Source of the DNA: Winkia neuii
GTDB taxonomy: Bacteria > Actinomycetota > Actinomycetes > Actinomycetales > Actinomycetaceae
Assembly (NCBI RefSeq): GCF_029011175.1
Contig: NZ_CP118946.1
Span: forward strand, 806,001 to 870,000
DNA: 64,000 bases
Direction of reading: 5' to 3'
Position 1 is the stretch's first letter. Each line of letters starts with the position of its first letter. This document shows positions 1-9,354 of this stretch, piece after piece. The translations under genes and the position numbers were made by a program. The notes under the pieces are model-generated. The model worked only from the letters and a program-made list of their open reading frames with translations, did no database searches and was not told where the DNA came from.

Positions 1-1209
1 TGCCAGGTGTGGGCTGCCGCTATGGCCGAAGCTTTTTGGGAAGGCTACGGATTTTCGGGAGCAAAGGTAAATTACGCTGGAAAGGCTTTCCTGTGTGCCG
101 ATGCTGTGCGCGCTGCAACGCGGGCCGGCCTCGGTATCGACACGGCCTCCTTGGGCGAGCTCTCACTAGCGTTAGCTGCAGGTGCCCCCGCGAGCGAGAT
201 TGGATTGCATGGCAATAACAAAGGGGATCGCGAACTGGAGTTGGCCATCGCAGCTGGCATCGACAGAATAATTGTTGATTCCTTACCTGAAGTAGCGCAG
301 GTCGAACGCATTGCGGCTGCGGCCGGTAAACAGGCGCGAGTGATGGTCAGATTAACCACCGGGGTTCACGCCGGTGGGCATGAATACATTTCCACCGCAC
401 ACGAGGACCAAAAGTTTGGCCTCTCGATCGCTACTGGGCAGGCAGAGGAAGTCATCGACGCCATCGCTCAGTGCGATCACCTAGAGCTGGTGGGACTGCA
501 CTCTCATATTGGTTCTCAGATATTGGATTTGGACGCTTTTGCGGCATCTGCCTCAAAGGTAATGGCATTTCGTGCCAAGATCCTGGAAAAGGGATTAGCC
601 GTAGGCGAGGTTGACCTGGGAGGCGGATATGCCATCGCCTATACCGGTGCTGATCCGCAGGCGCCTACTGCTAATGAGATTAGCCTCGCCCTAGCCGAGG
701 CTGTGAAGGATGCTTGCCAGAAGGCGGGCACTGATATCCCCGTAATCTCGATCGAACCGGGGCGCTCTATTGCGGGCCCATCCCAGGTGATGCTGTATTC
801 GGTCGGAACGATCAAAGATGTCACTATCGCGCAGGGGCAAACCAGGCGTTATGTGTCGGTAGACGGCGGAATGTCAGACAATATTAGGCCGGCTCTTTAT
901 GGCGCCAACTACAGCGCCACGCTGGCAAATCGCATCTCTGAGGCAGAAACGGTGCTTTGCCGGGTAGTAGGCAAACACTGTGAATCCGGGGACGTGGTAG
1001 TAAATGACGTTGCCCTTCCTGCAGATTTACAGGCCGGGGATCTATTAGCTGTACCGGCTGTGGGTGCGTACGGTCGTGCCATGGCATCGAATTACAACAT
1101 GCTGGCGAGACCCGGAGTTGTCGGAGTAAGAAACGGCAAATGGCGCGAAATTATAAAGCGCGAAACTATTGAAGATCTATTGGCTGCAGATAAGACCTTG
1201 GAAAAATAG
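1..1209 (+). CDS. lysA: Diaminopimelate decarboxylase (5' end outside window)
   Basis: Decarboxylates meso-diaminopimelate to L-lysine, the last step of lysine synthesis, in the cytoplasm with PLP. The reading frame is open from the first base, so the N-terminus lies upstream; the valine codon at position 7 is internal. Visible family marks are the PLP lysine in YAGKAFL near the start, HSHIGSQ, the EPGRS phosphate loop and the CESGD active-site motif. About 402 residues are present; from the usual family length I infer that some 40-60 are missing. hom follows after 10 bases, so the two are probably cotranscribed. Family assignment is secure. Confidence 0.96.
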   Translation, partial: CQVWAAAMAEAFWEGYGFSGAKVNYAGKAFLCADAVRAATRAGLGIDTASLGELSLALAAGAPASEIGLHGNNKGDRELELAIAAGIDRIIVDSLPEVAQVERIAAAAGKQARVMVRLTTGVHAGGHEYISTAHEDQKFGLSIATGQAEEVIDAIAQCDHLELVGLHSHIGSQILDLDAFAASASKVMAFRAKILEKGLAVGEVDLGGGYAIAYTGADPQAPTANEISLALAEAVKDACQKAGTDIPVISIEPGRSIAGPSQVMLYSVGTIKDVTIAQGQTRRYVSVDGGMSDNIRPALYGANYSATLANRISEAETVLCRVVGKHCESGDVVVNDVALPADLQAGDLLAVPAVGAYGRAMASNYNMLARPGVVGVRNGKWREIIKRETIEDLLAADKTLEK

Positions 1210-1219
1210 CGAGGACTGA

Positions 1220-2503
1220 ATGTCAAAAGAGGTTGTAAAGATTGGCGTCCTGGGGTGCGGCACCGTCGGTACCCAAGTTGTGCGGTTACTCGGGGAGCGG
1301 GGACGCGACCTAGCAGCGCGTGCGGGAGCACCCCTAGAAATTGTGGGTATATGTGTTTCAAATCTGCAGGCAGAACGCGATGAGGCAGTTGACCGGTCTT
1401 TGCTAACCACAGATGCCAACAGTGTTATTGATGAAGCCGACCTCGTCATTGAACTGATAGGTGGCATTGAACCTCCTCGCACGTTGGTGAGGCGCGCCCT
1501 CAGTGCCGGCAAGACGGTGGTTACTGGCAACAAGGCTTTATTAGCCGCACACGGACCGGAACTGTACGAGCTGGCCGCCGAAAAGTGTGCCAATCTCTAC
1601 TACGAAGCTGCGGTTGCCGGAGCAGTCCCCGTCGTTTATGGCCTACGAGAATCCTTGCTCGGCGACCGTATTAACAAGGTAACCGGTATTGTCAACGGCA
1701 CTACCAATTACATGCTTGAACAGATGGATACGGCCGGTCGTTCTTACGACGAGGCGCTGGCGAAGGCACAGGAGCTGGGGTTTGCAGAGGCCGATCCCAC
1801 AGCCGACGTAGACGGTTTCGATGCGGCCGCAAAGTGCGCGATATTGGCGTCCCTGGCATTCCACACCAGGGTGTCGCTGCAGGATGTGCCTGCTACGGGC
1901 ATCCGCTCCATCACGGAACAAGACTCGGCGGACGCTGCTTTCTTCGACGAGAAGATCAAGCTGGTGGCAGTAGCCGAGCGCGTACAAACTGAAGACGGGG
2001 AGGCACTCAGCCTTGGAGTTTATCCCGCAGTTGTACCGCAGTCTTCCGCCCTCGCCAATATAAATGGAGCCTTCAACGCAGTGGTGGTGGAGGCTGAGGC
2101 CGCTGGCACTCTGATGTTTACCGGACAGGGAGCGGGCGGAGTACAGACTGCCTCAGCCGTGCTTTCTGACGTGGTGGCGGGTGCGTCCCACATTGCCCAC
2201 GGGGGGAGCGCGCCACGAGAAAACTCCTATGCGAATCTGCCAATCCTGCCCGCTAGCGAAGGCTGCCATCGGTACCGGCTCCGGGTGAATGTCCCTGACG
2301 AGCTAGGTACCCTGGCAGAACTTGCCCAAATTTTTGCAGATGAGGGCGTCTCGATCTCCGCAGTACACCAGAGTGCCAATGAGGACAAGGTATCGGTTGT
2401 GTTGTCGACGCATAAGGTAGCGCAGAAGGCTATTGCGAAGATCCGCGAGCGCTTGGAAGCAACTGGGGTTCATGTTGCTTCCGTGCTGGTGCTAGAGGCA
2501 TAA
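1220..2503 (+). CDS. hom: Homoserine dehydrogenase with ACT domain
   Basis: Reduces aspartate semialdehyde to homoserine with NAD(P)H, the branch point to threonine and methionine. The 427-residue protein starts with a Rossmann fold (GCGTVGTQVV near residue 12), carries the family motif NGTTNYML in the middle, and ends in an ACT domain of about 80 residues (YRLRVNVPDELGTLAELAQI). An ACT domain usually gives feedback control by threonine, as known for actinobacterial enzymes. It lies between lysA and thrB with very short gaps, which suggests one aspartate-family operon. Confidence 0.97.
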   Translation: MSKEVVKIGVLGCGTVGTQVVRLLGERGRDLAARAGAPLEIVGICVSNLQAERDEAVDRSLLTTDANSVIDEADLVIELIGGIEPPRTLVRRALSAGKTVVTGNKALLAAHGPELYELAAEKCANLYYEAAVAGAVPVVYGLRESLLGDRINKVTGIVNGTTNYMLEQMDTAGRSYDEALAKAQELGFAEADPTADVDGFDAAAKCAILASLAFHTRVSLQDVPATGIRSITEQDSADAAFFDEKIKLVAVAERVQTEDGEALSLGVYPAVVPQSSALANINGAFNAVVVEAEAAGTLMFTGQGAGGVQTASAVLSDVVAGASHIAHGGSAPRENSYANLPILPASEGCHRYRLRVNVPDELGTLAELAQIFADEGVSISAVHQSANEDKVSVVLSTHKVAQKAIAKIRERLEATGVHVASVLVLEA

Positions 2504-2504
2504 G

Positions 2505-3419
2505 ATGCGGCTGACTAACGACTCGGTGCGGGTACGGGTACCGGCCACATCTGCGAATCTGGGGCCTGGATATGACTCCATGGGGATGGCCTTGGCCATG
2601 TATGACCAGATCGATGCCCGCGCGGTTGCTGGGCCAACTCGGGTAACGGTGAAGGGACAGGGGGAAGGGCAGCTTCCCGAGGGCGAGGAACACCTGGTAG
2701 TGCAGGCGCTTCGCGTGGCTTTGGAAGCAGTCGGTGCTCCCCAGGTGGGAGTCCACTTGAACTGCGTCAATACGATCCCTCACGGGCGTGGGCTTGGGTC
2801 TTCGGCCTCGGCAATTGTGGCCGGCATGCTGCTTGCGCGTTCATTTCTGGCAGAGCCAGAGGTGCTCGACGATCAACGGATTTTGCAACTGGCTACCCAG
2901 ATGGAAGGCCATCCTGACAACGTAGCGCCGACGATCTTTGGGGGAGCCACGATCAGCTGGATGGCAGACGAAACTGCCTGCGCAACCCGCATTCCGGTAG
3001 CTAATGGCTTGGTAACAACAGCATTTGTTCCCGGCTTTAGGCTGGCCACCTCCAAGGCGCGGAAAATGCTGCCTGCTAAGGTGCCTCACGCCGATGCCGC
3101 ATTTCAGGCTGGACGCGCAGCGCTGCTGGTTGCTGCTTTGGCCGATCGCCCAGAATTGCTCTGCGCTGCCACAGAAGATCGGTTGCATCAGGACTACCGG
3201 GAGCCGGCTATGCCAGCCTCCGTCGGACTCGTTCGCTGGTTGCGCGACGAGGGGTATCCGGCAGTGGTTTCTGGGGCCGGTCCGACCGTGCTAGTGCTTG
3301 GACGGGTGACCCCGGGGGTGCGCCGGCAGGCCCGCGAAGGCCGGTGGGATGTACACGAATTGAAAGTAGATGAAGAGGGCGCCAAAACTGTGGGCGGCAC
3401 CTCTTCGCGTGATCGCTAA
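2505..3419 (+). CDS. thrB: Homoserine kinase
   Basis: Phosphorylates homoserine to O-phosphohomoserine for threonine synthase. The 304-residue protein is a GHMP kinase: the ATP-binding glycine/serine loop GRGLGSSASA lies near residue 95, and a C-terminal GHMP motif (VSGAGPTVLVLG) near residue 250. It starts one base after the hom stop codon, with a GAGG ribosome-binding site inside the end of hom, so translation is probably coupled. thrC is not in this window. Confidence 0.96.
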   Translation: MRLTNDSVRVRVPATSANLGPGYDSMGMALAMYDQIDARAVAGPTRVTVKGQGEGQLPEGEEHLVVQALRVALEAVGAPQVGVHLNCVNTIPHGRGLGSSASAIVAGMLLARSFLAEPEVLDDQRILQLATQMEGHPDNVAPTIFGGATISWMADETACATRIPVANGLVTTAFVPGFRLATSKARKMLPAKVPHADAAFQAGRAALLVAALADRPELLCAATEDRLHQDYREPAMPASVGLVRWLRDEGYPAVVSGAGPTVLVLGRVTPGVRRQAREGRWDVHELKVDEEGAKTVGGTSSRDR

Positions 3420-3432
3420 ACTTTTGCTATTG

Positions 3433-3470
3433 TTGAGCCATCGCAGACATTTTCTGCGTTTCGGGCTCAA
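3433..3470 (+). terminator. Nested stem-loop after thrB, in the rho leader
   Basis: The outer arms TTGAGCC (3433-3439) and GGCTCAA (3464-3470) pair perfectly and enclose a second perfect hairpin, CGCAGA (3442-3447) with TCTGCG (3453-3458). Only a short mixed T-rich stretch follows, so this is a weak intrinsic terminator for the lysA-hom-thrB unit or a structured leader of rho. rho genes are often autoregulated through their leaders. The pairing is seen; the function is inferred. Confidence 0.5.
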
Positions 3471-3559
3471 TAGCCTTTAGCTAATCCATTTTCTTTTTCT
3501 TTCGCGCAATAGGGCGTAAACGGATTATGCTTTCCCAACAACATTTATGAAGGAATTTC

Positions 3560-5266
3560 GTGAGCACTAATAATGATCTGAGCTCCAAGCGGCTACCCGA
3601 GCTGCAAGCCCTCGCCGCATCTATGGGCCTGAAGGGCACTTCTAGAATGCGCAAATCTGATCTGATCCAGAAAATTCAAGCTGCTTCGTCCTCGACCGAC
3701 GGCGGTGGTCAAGCTGAGCCGCGCCGTCAAGCAAAGGAACAGGAAACCCCCGAAAAGGCTGCTGCTAGCCAGGATAATCTCCCAAAGGCAAATGGCGATG
3801 ATGCGCAAGGCCTCAAGAATCAGGATTCCCGGGAAGGGCGTCCTCGGCGTAGTCGCAGGCGCAGGGCTTCCTCCGACGCTGGCGCACCCAAGCTGGACGT
3901 GAAGCAGGAACTGGCGCGCGAGGGCAAGGCTGAAACTCCGTCCTCATCTGATGAACCGAAGAAGGTAGAAGACATTAAGCTGCCCACCGGCGGCAAGAAA
4001 CATGATGACGAGGAGCGCTCTGGACGTCGCAGGCGCGGGCGGGACCGGAAGCGGGGCCGCCACGACGGCAACAACAATTCTCACCACAACTCCAACAATT
4101 CGAACAACTCGAACAACGAGGTAAGCGAAGACGACGTGCTGATCCCCATCGCGGGTATCTTGGACGTGCGCGATAACCACGCTTTTGTTCGCACCTCCGG
4201 GTACTTGCCCGGTCCTAACGACGTGTACTTGTCACTGGGGCAGGTGCGCCGCTGGGGGCTGCGCTCCGGCGATGCGATCCAGGGTGCGGTGCGCCAGCCG
4301 CGCGAGGGCGAACGACGGAGGCAAAAGTACAATGCCCTGGTTCGCTTGGATGCGGCTAACGGGCTGACGCCCGAGCAGACCCATGAGCGCCCGCAGTTCA
4401 AGGACTTGACCCCGCTGTATCCGGACGAGCAGCTGCGGCTGGAGACTTCTCCGAAGGCTATTACGCCCCGTGTTATCGACTTGGTTAGCCCCATCGGCAA
4501 GGGACAGCGCGGACTTATCGTTTCGCCGCCTAAGGCCGGTAAGACGATCATTCTTCAGCAGATCGCCAACGCTATTTCGATCAACAATCCTGAAGCCCAT
4601 CTGATGGTGGTTCTGGTAGACGAGCGGCCCGAAGAAGTTACTGATATGCAGCGTACGGTGAAGGGGGAAGTCATTGCTTCGACCTTCGACCGGCCGGCTT
4701 CTGATCACACCATCGTTGCGGAACTGGCAATCGAACGGGCAAAGCGTTTGGTTGAACTAGGCAAGGACGTGGTGGTCCTTCTGGACTCCATCACCCGTCT
4801 TGGGCGTGCCTACAACCTGGCTGCCCCAGCTTCTGGGCGCATTCTTTCCGGCGGTGTTGATGCTTCCGCCCTCTACCCGCCCAAGAAGTTCTTTGGTGCG
4901 GCCAGGAACGTGGAAAACGGCGGTTCTCTTACCATTTTGGCTACTGCTCTTGTCGAGACCGGCTCCAAGATGGACGAGGTCATCTTCGAAGAGTTCAAGG
5001 GTACGGGCAATATGGAATTGCGGTTGTCGCGTGCCTTGGCAGATCGCCGTATCTTCCCGGCAGTAGACGTCAACTCGTCGGGCACTCGCCGTGAAGAGAT
5101 GTTGCTGCGTCCTGAAGAGATGAAGATTTTGTGGAAGCTTCGCAGGATCCTTGGCTCGCTCGATACGCAGGAGGCAACCGAACTGGTACTAGGCAAGCTT
5201 CGTGATACTTCCTCCAATGCTGAGTTCCTACTCACCATTGGGAAGATGAGCACGTCGGCCGATTAG
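3560..5266 (+). CDS. rho: Transcription termination factor Rho with a long low-complexity insert
   Basis: Hexameric RNA-dependent ATPase/helicase that ends transcription. The GTG start follows AAGGA. The 568 residues comprise a Rho N-terminal domain (about 5-45), a charged low-complexity stretch (about 46-190) rich in Arg/Lys/Glu and ending in an Asn/Ser/His-rich run near 170-187, the cold-shock-type RNA-binding domain (about 193-265), and the ATPase core with Walker A PPKAGKT near 323-329 and VVLVDERPEEV in Walker B. Enteric Rho is roughly 420 residues; the extra length is the insert, a feature known in actinobacterial Rho. Neighbour rpmE also follows rho in many actinobacteria. Confidence 0.97.
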   Translation: MSTNNDLSSKRLPELQALAASMGLKGTSRMRKSDLIQKIQAASSSTDGGGQAEPRRQAKEQETPEKAAASQDNLPKANGDDAQGLKNQDSREGRPRRSRRRRASSDAGAPKLDVKQELAREGKAETPSSSDEPKKVEDIKLPTGGKKHDDEERSGRRRRGRDRKRGRHDGNNNSHHNSNNSNNSNNEVSEDDVLIPIAGILDVRDNHAFVRTSGYLPGPNDVYLSLGQVRRWGLRSGDAIQGAVRQPREGERRRQKYNALVRLDAANGLTPEQTHERPQFKDLTPLYPDEQLRLETSPKAITPRVIDLVSPIGKGQRGLIVSPPKAGKTIILQQIANAISINNPEAHLMVVLVDERPEEVTDMQRTVKGEVIASTFDRPASDHTIVAELAIERAKRLVELGKDVVVLLDSITRLGRAYNLAAPASGRILSGGVDASALYPPKKFFGAARNVENGGSLTILATALVETGSKMDEVIFEEFKGTGNMELRLSRALADRRIFPAVDVNSSGTRREEMLLRPEEMKILWKLRRILGSLDTQEATELVLGKLRDTSSNAEFLLTIGKMSTSAD

Positions 5267-5288
5267 TAGCGCCTGCAGTGAACACTCT

Positions 5289-5321
5289 CACGTATGAATA
5301 CGTGGAAGAGTATGGCATAAT
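5289..5321 (+). promoter_or_regulatory. rpmE promoter with palindrome at the -35 position
   Basis: An extended -10-like element (TG-G-CATAAT, hexamer 5316-5321) lies 64 bases upstream of rpmE. Where a -35 hexamer should be there is instead a perfect inverted repeat, CACGTAT-GA-ATACGTG (5289-5304). This looks like an operator for a dimeric regulator, or an activator site replacing the -35. Position and symmetry are seen; the regulator is unknown. Confidence 0.5.
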
Positions 5322-5385
5322 CTTTCTGTTCCGGTTCACCGCTCTGGCGGACCCGGCGACCTCGAATTCCTTAAGGAGATAAATT

Positions 5386-5598
5386 ATGAAACAGGGAATC
5401 CACCCTGACTACCACCCGGTAACTGTAACCTGCACCTGCGGCAACGAGTTCCAGACTCGCTCCACCATTTCGGGCGATTCGATGCGTGTTGACGTGTGCA
5501 GCGCCTGCCACCCGTTCTACACTGGCAAGCAGAAGATCATGGATACCGGTGGTCGTGTTGCTCGCTTCGAGAAGCGCTACGGCAAGCGTAAGAAGTAA
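5386..5598 (+). CDS. rpmE: 50S ribosomal protein bL31, zinc-binding form
   Basis: Component of the large ribosomal subunit near the intersubunit bridge. The 70-residue product has the four cysteines of the zinc-binding (C+) form: CTC at 16-18 and CSAC at 37-40. A strong AAGGAG site at about 5372-5377 precedes the ATG. The gene has its own candidate promoter and a strong hairpin right behind it, so it is likely a single-gene transcript between rho and prfA. The paralogue without cysteines that Zur controls in other bacteria is not in this window. Confidence 0.97.
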   Translation: MKQGIHPDYHPVTVTCTCGNEFQTRSTISGDSMRVDVCSACHPFYTGKQKIMDTGGRVARFEKRYGKRKK

Positions 5599-5611
5599 AT
5601 AGGTCTTATGG

Positions 5612-5639
5612 GCGCCGGTCGGGTCTTCCCGGCCGGCGC
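5612..5639 (+). terminator. Intrinsic terminator-like hairpin after rpmE
   Basis: The arms GCGCCGG-T-CGGG and CCCG-G-CCGGCGC pair around a TCTT loop, with only a central mismatch, starting 13 bases after the rpmE stop codon. The tail is a short pyrimidine run rather than a long T tract. Very GC-rich and stable, it most likely ends the rpmE transcript. Confidence 0.75.
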
Positions 5640-5678
5640 TTCTATGTAGTCGGCACCCCAATTTGTAGGAAAGCGGTA

Positions 5679-6770
5679 ATGAGCGCAAGTTTTGACGCAG
5701 GCGAGAAGATTTTTGCCGACCTGGCAGAGGTTGAAAAGAAGATGTCGGATCCGGCGGTGCTGTCGGATCAGGTTCAGGCACGTAAGGTTGGTAGGCGTTA
5801 TTCGGAACTGAAGCGGCAGGCAGAGTCAATCCGGTCGTGGCAGAAGCTTAGTGATGACTTGGATGCTGCGAAGGAACTTGCTGAGGTAGATTCCGAGTTC
5901 GCTAAGGAAGCAGAGCGGCTCGAGTCTGAGGTGAGTGCTGCCCACCAAAAGATGCTCTCAGTACTTGCTCCACGTGATCCTGAGGATGCCTCCGATGTAC
6001 TTATGGAGATCAAGGCCGGTGCTGGCGGTGAAGAGTCCGCCCTCTTCGCGGGGGACCTGCTGCGGATGTACCAGCGGTACAGCGAAAAGCGTGGTTGGTC
6101 GTTCAAGGTGATGGACATGAACGAAACCGATTTGGGTGGCGTGAAGGATGCACAGATCTCTATCCGGGCAAAGGGTAATCCTTCTCCGGAAGAGGGCGTG
6201 TGGGCGTCCATGAAGTACGAGGGCGGCGTGCACCGCGTCCAGCGCGTTCCTGTTACCGAAACGCAGGGGCGTATTCATACTTCTGCTGCCGGCGTGTACG
6301 TTATGCCGGAAGTTGAGGATGAGGGAGAGGTCGAGATTGGCCCGAATGACATCCGGGTGGATGTGTTCCGTTCCTCTGGTCCTGGCGGCCAGTCGGTGAA
6401 CACTACAGACTCGGCGGTGCGTATTACTCACTTGCCCACTGGCATCGTGGTGTCTATGCAGAACGAAAAATCGCAGATCCAGAACCGTGAGGCTGCGATG
6501 CGCGTTTTGCGTTCGAGACTAGCCGAGGAAGAACGTCGCAAGCGCGAGGCTGAGGAAGCGGAGGCGCGCCATTCGCAGGTGCGAACTGTGGATCGTTCAG
6601 AACGCATTCGCACCTATAACTTCCCCGAAAATCGCATTGCTGATCACCGTACTGGCTACAAGGCATTCAATCTTGACATCGTCCTGGGCGGAGAACTGCA
6701 GCCCGTGATTGATTCGGCTATCAAGCTGGACGAGGAACACCAGTTGGCCAAGGCCACAGGTCAGGAATGA
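5679..6770 (+). CDS. prfA: Peptide chain release factor 1
   Basis: Recognises UAA and UAG stop codons and triggers peptide release. The 363-residue protein has the family's usual length. The tripeptide anticodon PVT at 191-193 (in [11 protein letters not shown]) marks it as RF1, and the universal GGQ lies at 236-238 in [14 protein letters not shown]. The N-terminal helical domain covers the first ~100 residues. The downstream prmC part starts inside its last codons (overlap 6767-6770); PrmC methylates the GGQ glutamine, so the linkage is functional. Confidence 0.98.
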   Translation: MSASFDAGEKIFADLAEVEKKMSDPAVLSDQVQARKVGRRYSELKRQAESIRSWQKLSDDLDAAKELAEVDSEFAKEAERLESEVSAAHQKMLSVLAPRDPEDASDVLMEIKAGAGGEESALFAGDLLRMYQRYSEKRGWSFKVMDMNETDLGGVKDAQISIRAKGNPSPEEGVWASMKYEGGVHRVQRVPVTETQGRIHTSAAGVYVMPEVEDEGEVEIGPNDIRVDVFRSSGPGGQSVNTTDSAVRITHLPTGIVVSMQNEKSQIQNREAAMRVLRSRLAEEERRKREAEEAEARHSQVRTVDRSERIRTYNFPENRIADHRTGYKAFNLDIVLGGELQPVIDSAIKLDEEHQLAKATGQE

Positions 6771-8242
6771 GCTCTGTAAGGGGAGCTATTCGGCAAGGCG
6801 CCTATATTCTTGCCGAGGCCGGAGTAGATTCGCCTACTCCAGATGCGAAAGAGCTAATGGAATCCATAGTGGGCGAAATTTTTACGGCTCCGGCTACTCT
6901 TAGTCCTGCCCAGGAACGCGAGTTTTTCACCTTGGTAGGCAAACGCGCTAGTCGTATACCGCTGCAATATTTGACTGGAAAGATGTATTTTCGGCGGCGG
7001 ACGTTAAAGGCTGCCGAGGGCGTGTTCATAGTGCGTCCTGAAACTGAGATGGTTGCCGAGAGCGCAATCGCTGCAGCTCGCGAAGTTGCTCGCCCTCTCG
7101 GATACCGTGAAGGTGCTGTGCGTGTGGTGGATCTTTGTGCCGGCTCGGGGGCCATAGCCGGTGCGGTGGCCGACGAGATCCCGGGCGCTAAGGTGTGGGC
7201 CGTCGAGATGGACCCGAAGGCTTACGCGCTTGCCAAAGAGAACCTGCAGGGATTGCAGGTGGAGCTCGTGTGCGCGGATGCCACCAGTGCGGAAACTATG
7301 CGGAATTTGGACGGGTCAATAGATGTGGTGGTTTCCAATCCGCCGTACGTGCCCGAAGGGGACGTGGCACAAGCAGAAGCGCTCTGTGACCCTCCTAGTG
7401 CTCTGTATGGAGGCGGAAGCAATGGGCTCGAGATCCCCTGCCAGATTATCGACCGAGCTGCACGTTTGTTGCGCGACGGGGGTGTGTTGGTGATGGAACA
7501 CGCGCCCTCGCAGGGGGCGGATTTGTGCGCGCACGCTCGGAAGATGGGGTATGTGCAGCCGTGTATCATGAAGGATCTTACTGGTCGAGATCGTTATCTA
7601 TTTGCTCGTCGCCCTAAAATGGGGGACATGAATGTGTATCCAGCTTCCGAAGCCGCCCAGCCGTTGCAAGAGGCAGCCCAGAAGGGCGAGCTAGTTGTTA
7701 TTCCCACTGACACTGTGTATGGAATCGGGGCAGATCCGCGAAATGCGCAGGCTGTCTCCAAACTATTAGCTGCTAAGGGTAGGACCGGGCAGATGCCTCC
7801 GCCGGTGTTGGTGTCTGCTTTGGAGGACTGGAAACTGGTGGCCGCATCTATGTCGCCCAAAATGATGGCATTGGCAAGGGCTTTTTGGCCTGGCGCGCTC
7901 ACATTGATTCTGCCCGCGGGCAAGAACCTCGGATGGGATACTGAGGCGAAGGGCGGCACAGTTGCTGTTAGGGTTCCGGGTCTGGCACAAACTAGGGAGC
8001 TATTGAAGCTAACTGGTCCGCTTGCTGTGACCTCCGCAAATCTGCACGGAGACGATCCGGCTCAGAACGTATCCGATGCACAGGGATACTTCGGCGAAGA
8101 AGTGGCTATCTATGTAGACGAGGGGCCAACCCCCGGTCCGGTGCCCTCTACAATTGTCTCCCAACGCGGCGAAGAGATGGTGATCTTGCGGCAGGGGGTA
8201 ATCCCTGAAGAAGAGCTCGCGCGGGTCTGGGAGAGTGCGTGA
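6767..8242 (+). CDS. prmC: Fusion: release factor glutamine methyltransferase (PrmC) + threonylcarbamoyl-AMP synthase (TsaC/Sua5)
   Basis: One 491-residue frame carries two enzymes. Residues 1-280 are PrmC/HemK: N-terminal helices, SAM-binding [13 protein letters not shown] (120-132) and catalytic NPPY (191-194), which N5-methylates the GGQ glutamine of release factors. Residues from about 295 on are a YrdC/Sua5 domain (PTDTVYGIG at 313-321; MPPPVLVS), making threonylcarbamoyl-AMP for tRNA t6A37. In many actinobacteria these are two adjacent genes. No stop separates the parts. In-frame ATGs at 7619 and 7628 lie at the junction, but a GGGGGA two bases before 7628 is too close to be a good ribosome site. 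A single fused product is favoured; internal restart remains possible. Confidence 0.9.
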   Translation: MSSVRGAIRQGAYILAEAGVDSPTPDAKELMESIVGEIFTAPATLSPAQEREFFTLVGKRASRIPLQYLTGKMYFRRRTLKAAEGVFIVRPETEMVAESAIAAAREVARPLGYREGAVRVVDLCAGSGAIAGAVADEIPGAKVWAVEMDPKAYALAKENLQGLQVELVCADATSAETMRNLDGSIDVVVSNPPYVPEGDVAQAEALCDPPSALYGGGSNGLEIPCQIIDRAARLLRDGGVLVMEHAPSQGADLCAHARKMGYVQPCIMKDLTGRDRYLFARRPKMGDMNVYPASEAAQPLQEAAQKGELVVIPTDTVYGIGADPRNAQAVSKLLAAKGRTGQMPPPVLVSALEDWKLVAASMSPKMMALARAFWPGALTLILPAGKNLGWDTEAKGGTVAVRVPGLAQTRELLKLTGPLAVTSANLHGDDPAQNVSDAQGYFGEEVAIYVDEGPTPGPVPSTIVSQRGEEMVILRQGVIPEEELARVWESA

Positions 8243-9354
8243 AACTCTACCTCCTGCTCGCCCTCATAGCTGGCTCCGTTACCTACTTACTCACCCCGGT
8301 GGTTAGACAACTCGCCCTGGCAGCTCACGCCCTGACGCCTGTGCGTAAGCGGGATGTGCATACCGTCCCAACCCCCAGACTTGGGGGAGTAGCGATGCTT
8401 GGCGGATTTGCGGTGGCCATGGTGCTCGCTTCCAGGACTTCTTACTTTTCCCGACTGTTTGCCGATCCGCAACCGTGGTCGCTTCTTGCGGGTGCTGTGG
8501 GAATCTGCCTTCTGGGATTCTTGGACGACCTGTGGGATTTGGAATGGTGGACCAAACTAGCCGGGCAAATCCTGATTGCAGGAGGCATGGCTTGGGGTGG
8601 AGTGCAGCTCGTTAGTTTCCCAATCTTTGGCCTCACGATCGGCTCTTCAAAACTCTCTATTGCCGTAACTGTGCTGGTAGTAGTGGCCTGTATCAATGCG
8701 GTCAATTTTGTTGATGGGCTAGACGGGCTAGCAGCCGGCTGTACTGCCATTGGAGCGATGGGATTCTTTGTCTATTCCTACATGCTGGTTCGCCTCACGA
8801 ATGCTCAGTCTTATGCGTCATTGGCCGCAGCCGTAGTGATCATGTTGGTGGGTATCTGTGCAGGATTCTTGCCGCACAATTTCCACCCGGCCACAATCTT
8901 TATGGGTGATACCGGAGCAATGCTGCTGGGACTACTGTCCGCAGGAGTGTCAATCCTGGTTACGGGGCAGGTAGATCCTGCAATGTTCGCCGGATCAGAG
9001 ATGTTTCCTTCGCTGCTACCGATATTGCTGCCGATTGCGGTGCTGATACTGCCGCTAACAGATATGACGATGGCAGTGGTGCGTCGCATGCGGGCAGGGC
9101 ATTCGCCATTTCACCCAGATAGAATGCATCTTCACCACCGCCTATTGAACCTTGGCTATTCGGTGGTTACCGCTGTCTTAATCATGTATCTGTGGGCAGC
9201 TTATGTCGCATTGGGGGCAGCGGCCCTTGTAGTATTTGAACCCATACATGTGGGCATTGGGCTCGCCATCGGTTTAGTTGTGGTCGTGGTTATTACCGTC
9301 TTATCAGTACCGTCTGTACACCAATCAATTTTTCGAAAGAGGCAGAGGCACTAA
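8239..9354 (+). CDS. wecA: Undecaprenyl-phosphate GlcNAc-1-phosphate transferase (WecA/TagO type)
   Basis: Polytopic membrane enzyme of the MraY/WecA/TagO family that moves a sugar-1-phosphate from a UDP-sugar to undecaprenyl phosphate, starting a cell-wall glycan. The 371-residue protein has about ten hydrophobic segments. Motifs seen are DDLWDL near 95, the nucleotide-site NFVDGLDGLA near 155, HNFHPATIFMGD near 215 and the histidine-rich HPDRMHLHHRLLNLG near 290. The GTG start overlaps the upstream gene by four bases. This gene also precedes atp genes in mycobacteria. The exact sugar cannot be told from sequence. Confidence 0.9.
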   Translation: MKLYLLLALIAGSVTYLLTPVVRQLALAAHALTPVRKRDVHTVPTPRLGGVAMLGGFAVAMVLASRTSYFSRLFADPQPWSLLAGAVGICLLGFLDDLWDLEWWTKLAGQILIAGGMAWGGVQLVSFPIFGLTIGSSKLSIAVTVLVVVACINAVNFVDGLDGLAAGCTAIGAMGFFVYSYMLVRLTNAQSYASLAAAVVIMLVGICAGFLPHNFHPATIFMGDTGAMLLGLLSAGVSILVTGQVDPAMFAGSEMFPSLLPILLPIAVLILPLTDMTMAVVRRMRAGHSPFHPDRMHLHHRLLNLGYSVVTAVLIMYLWAAYVALGAAALVVFEPIHVGIGLAIGLVVVVVITVLSVPSVHQSIFRKRQRH

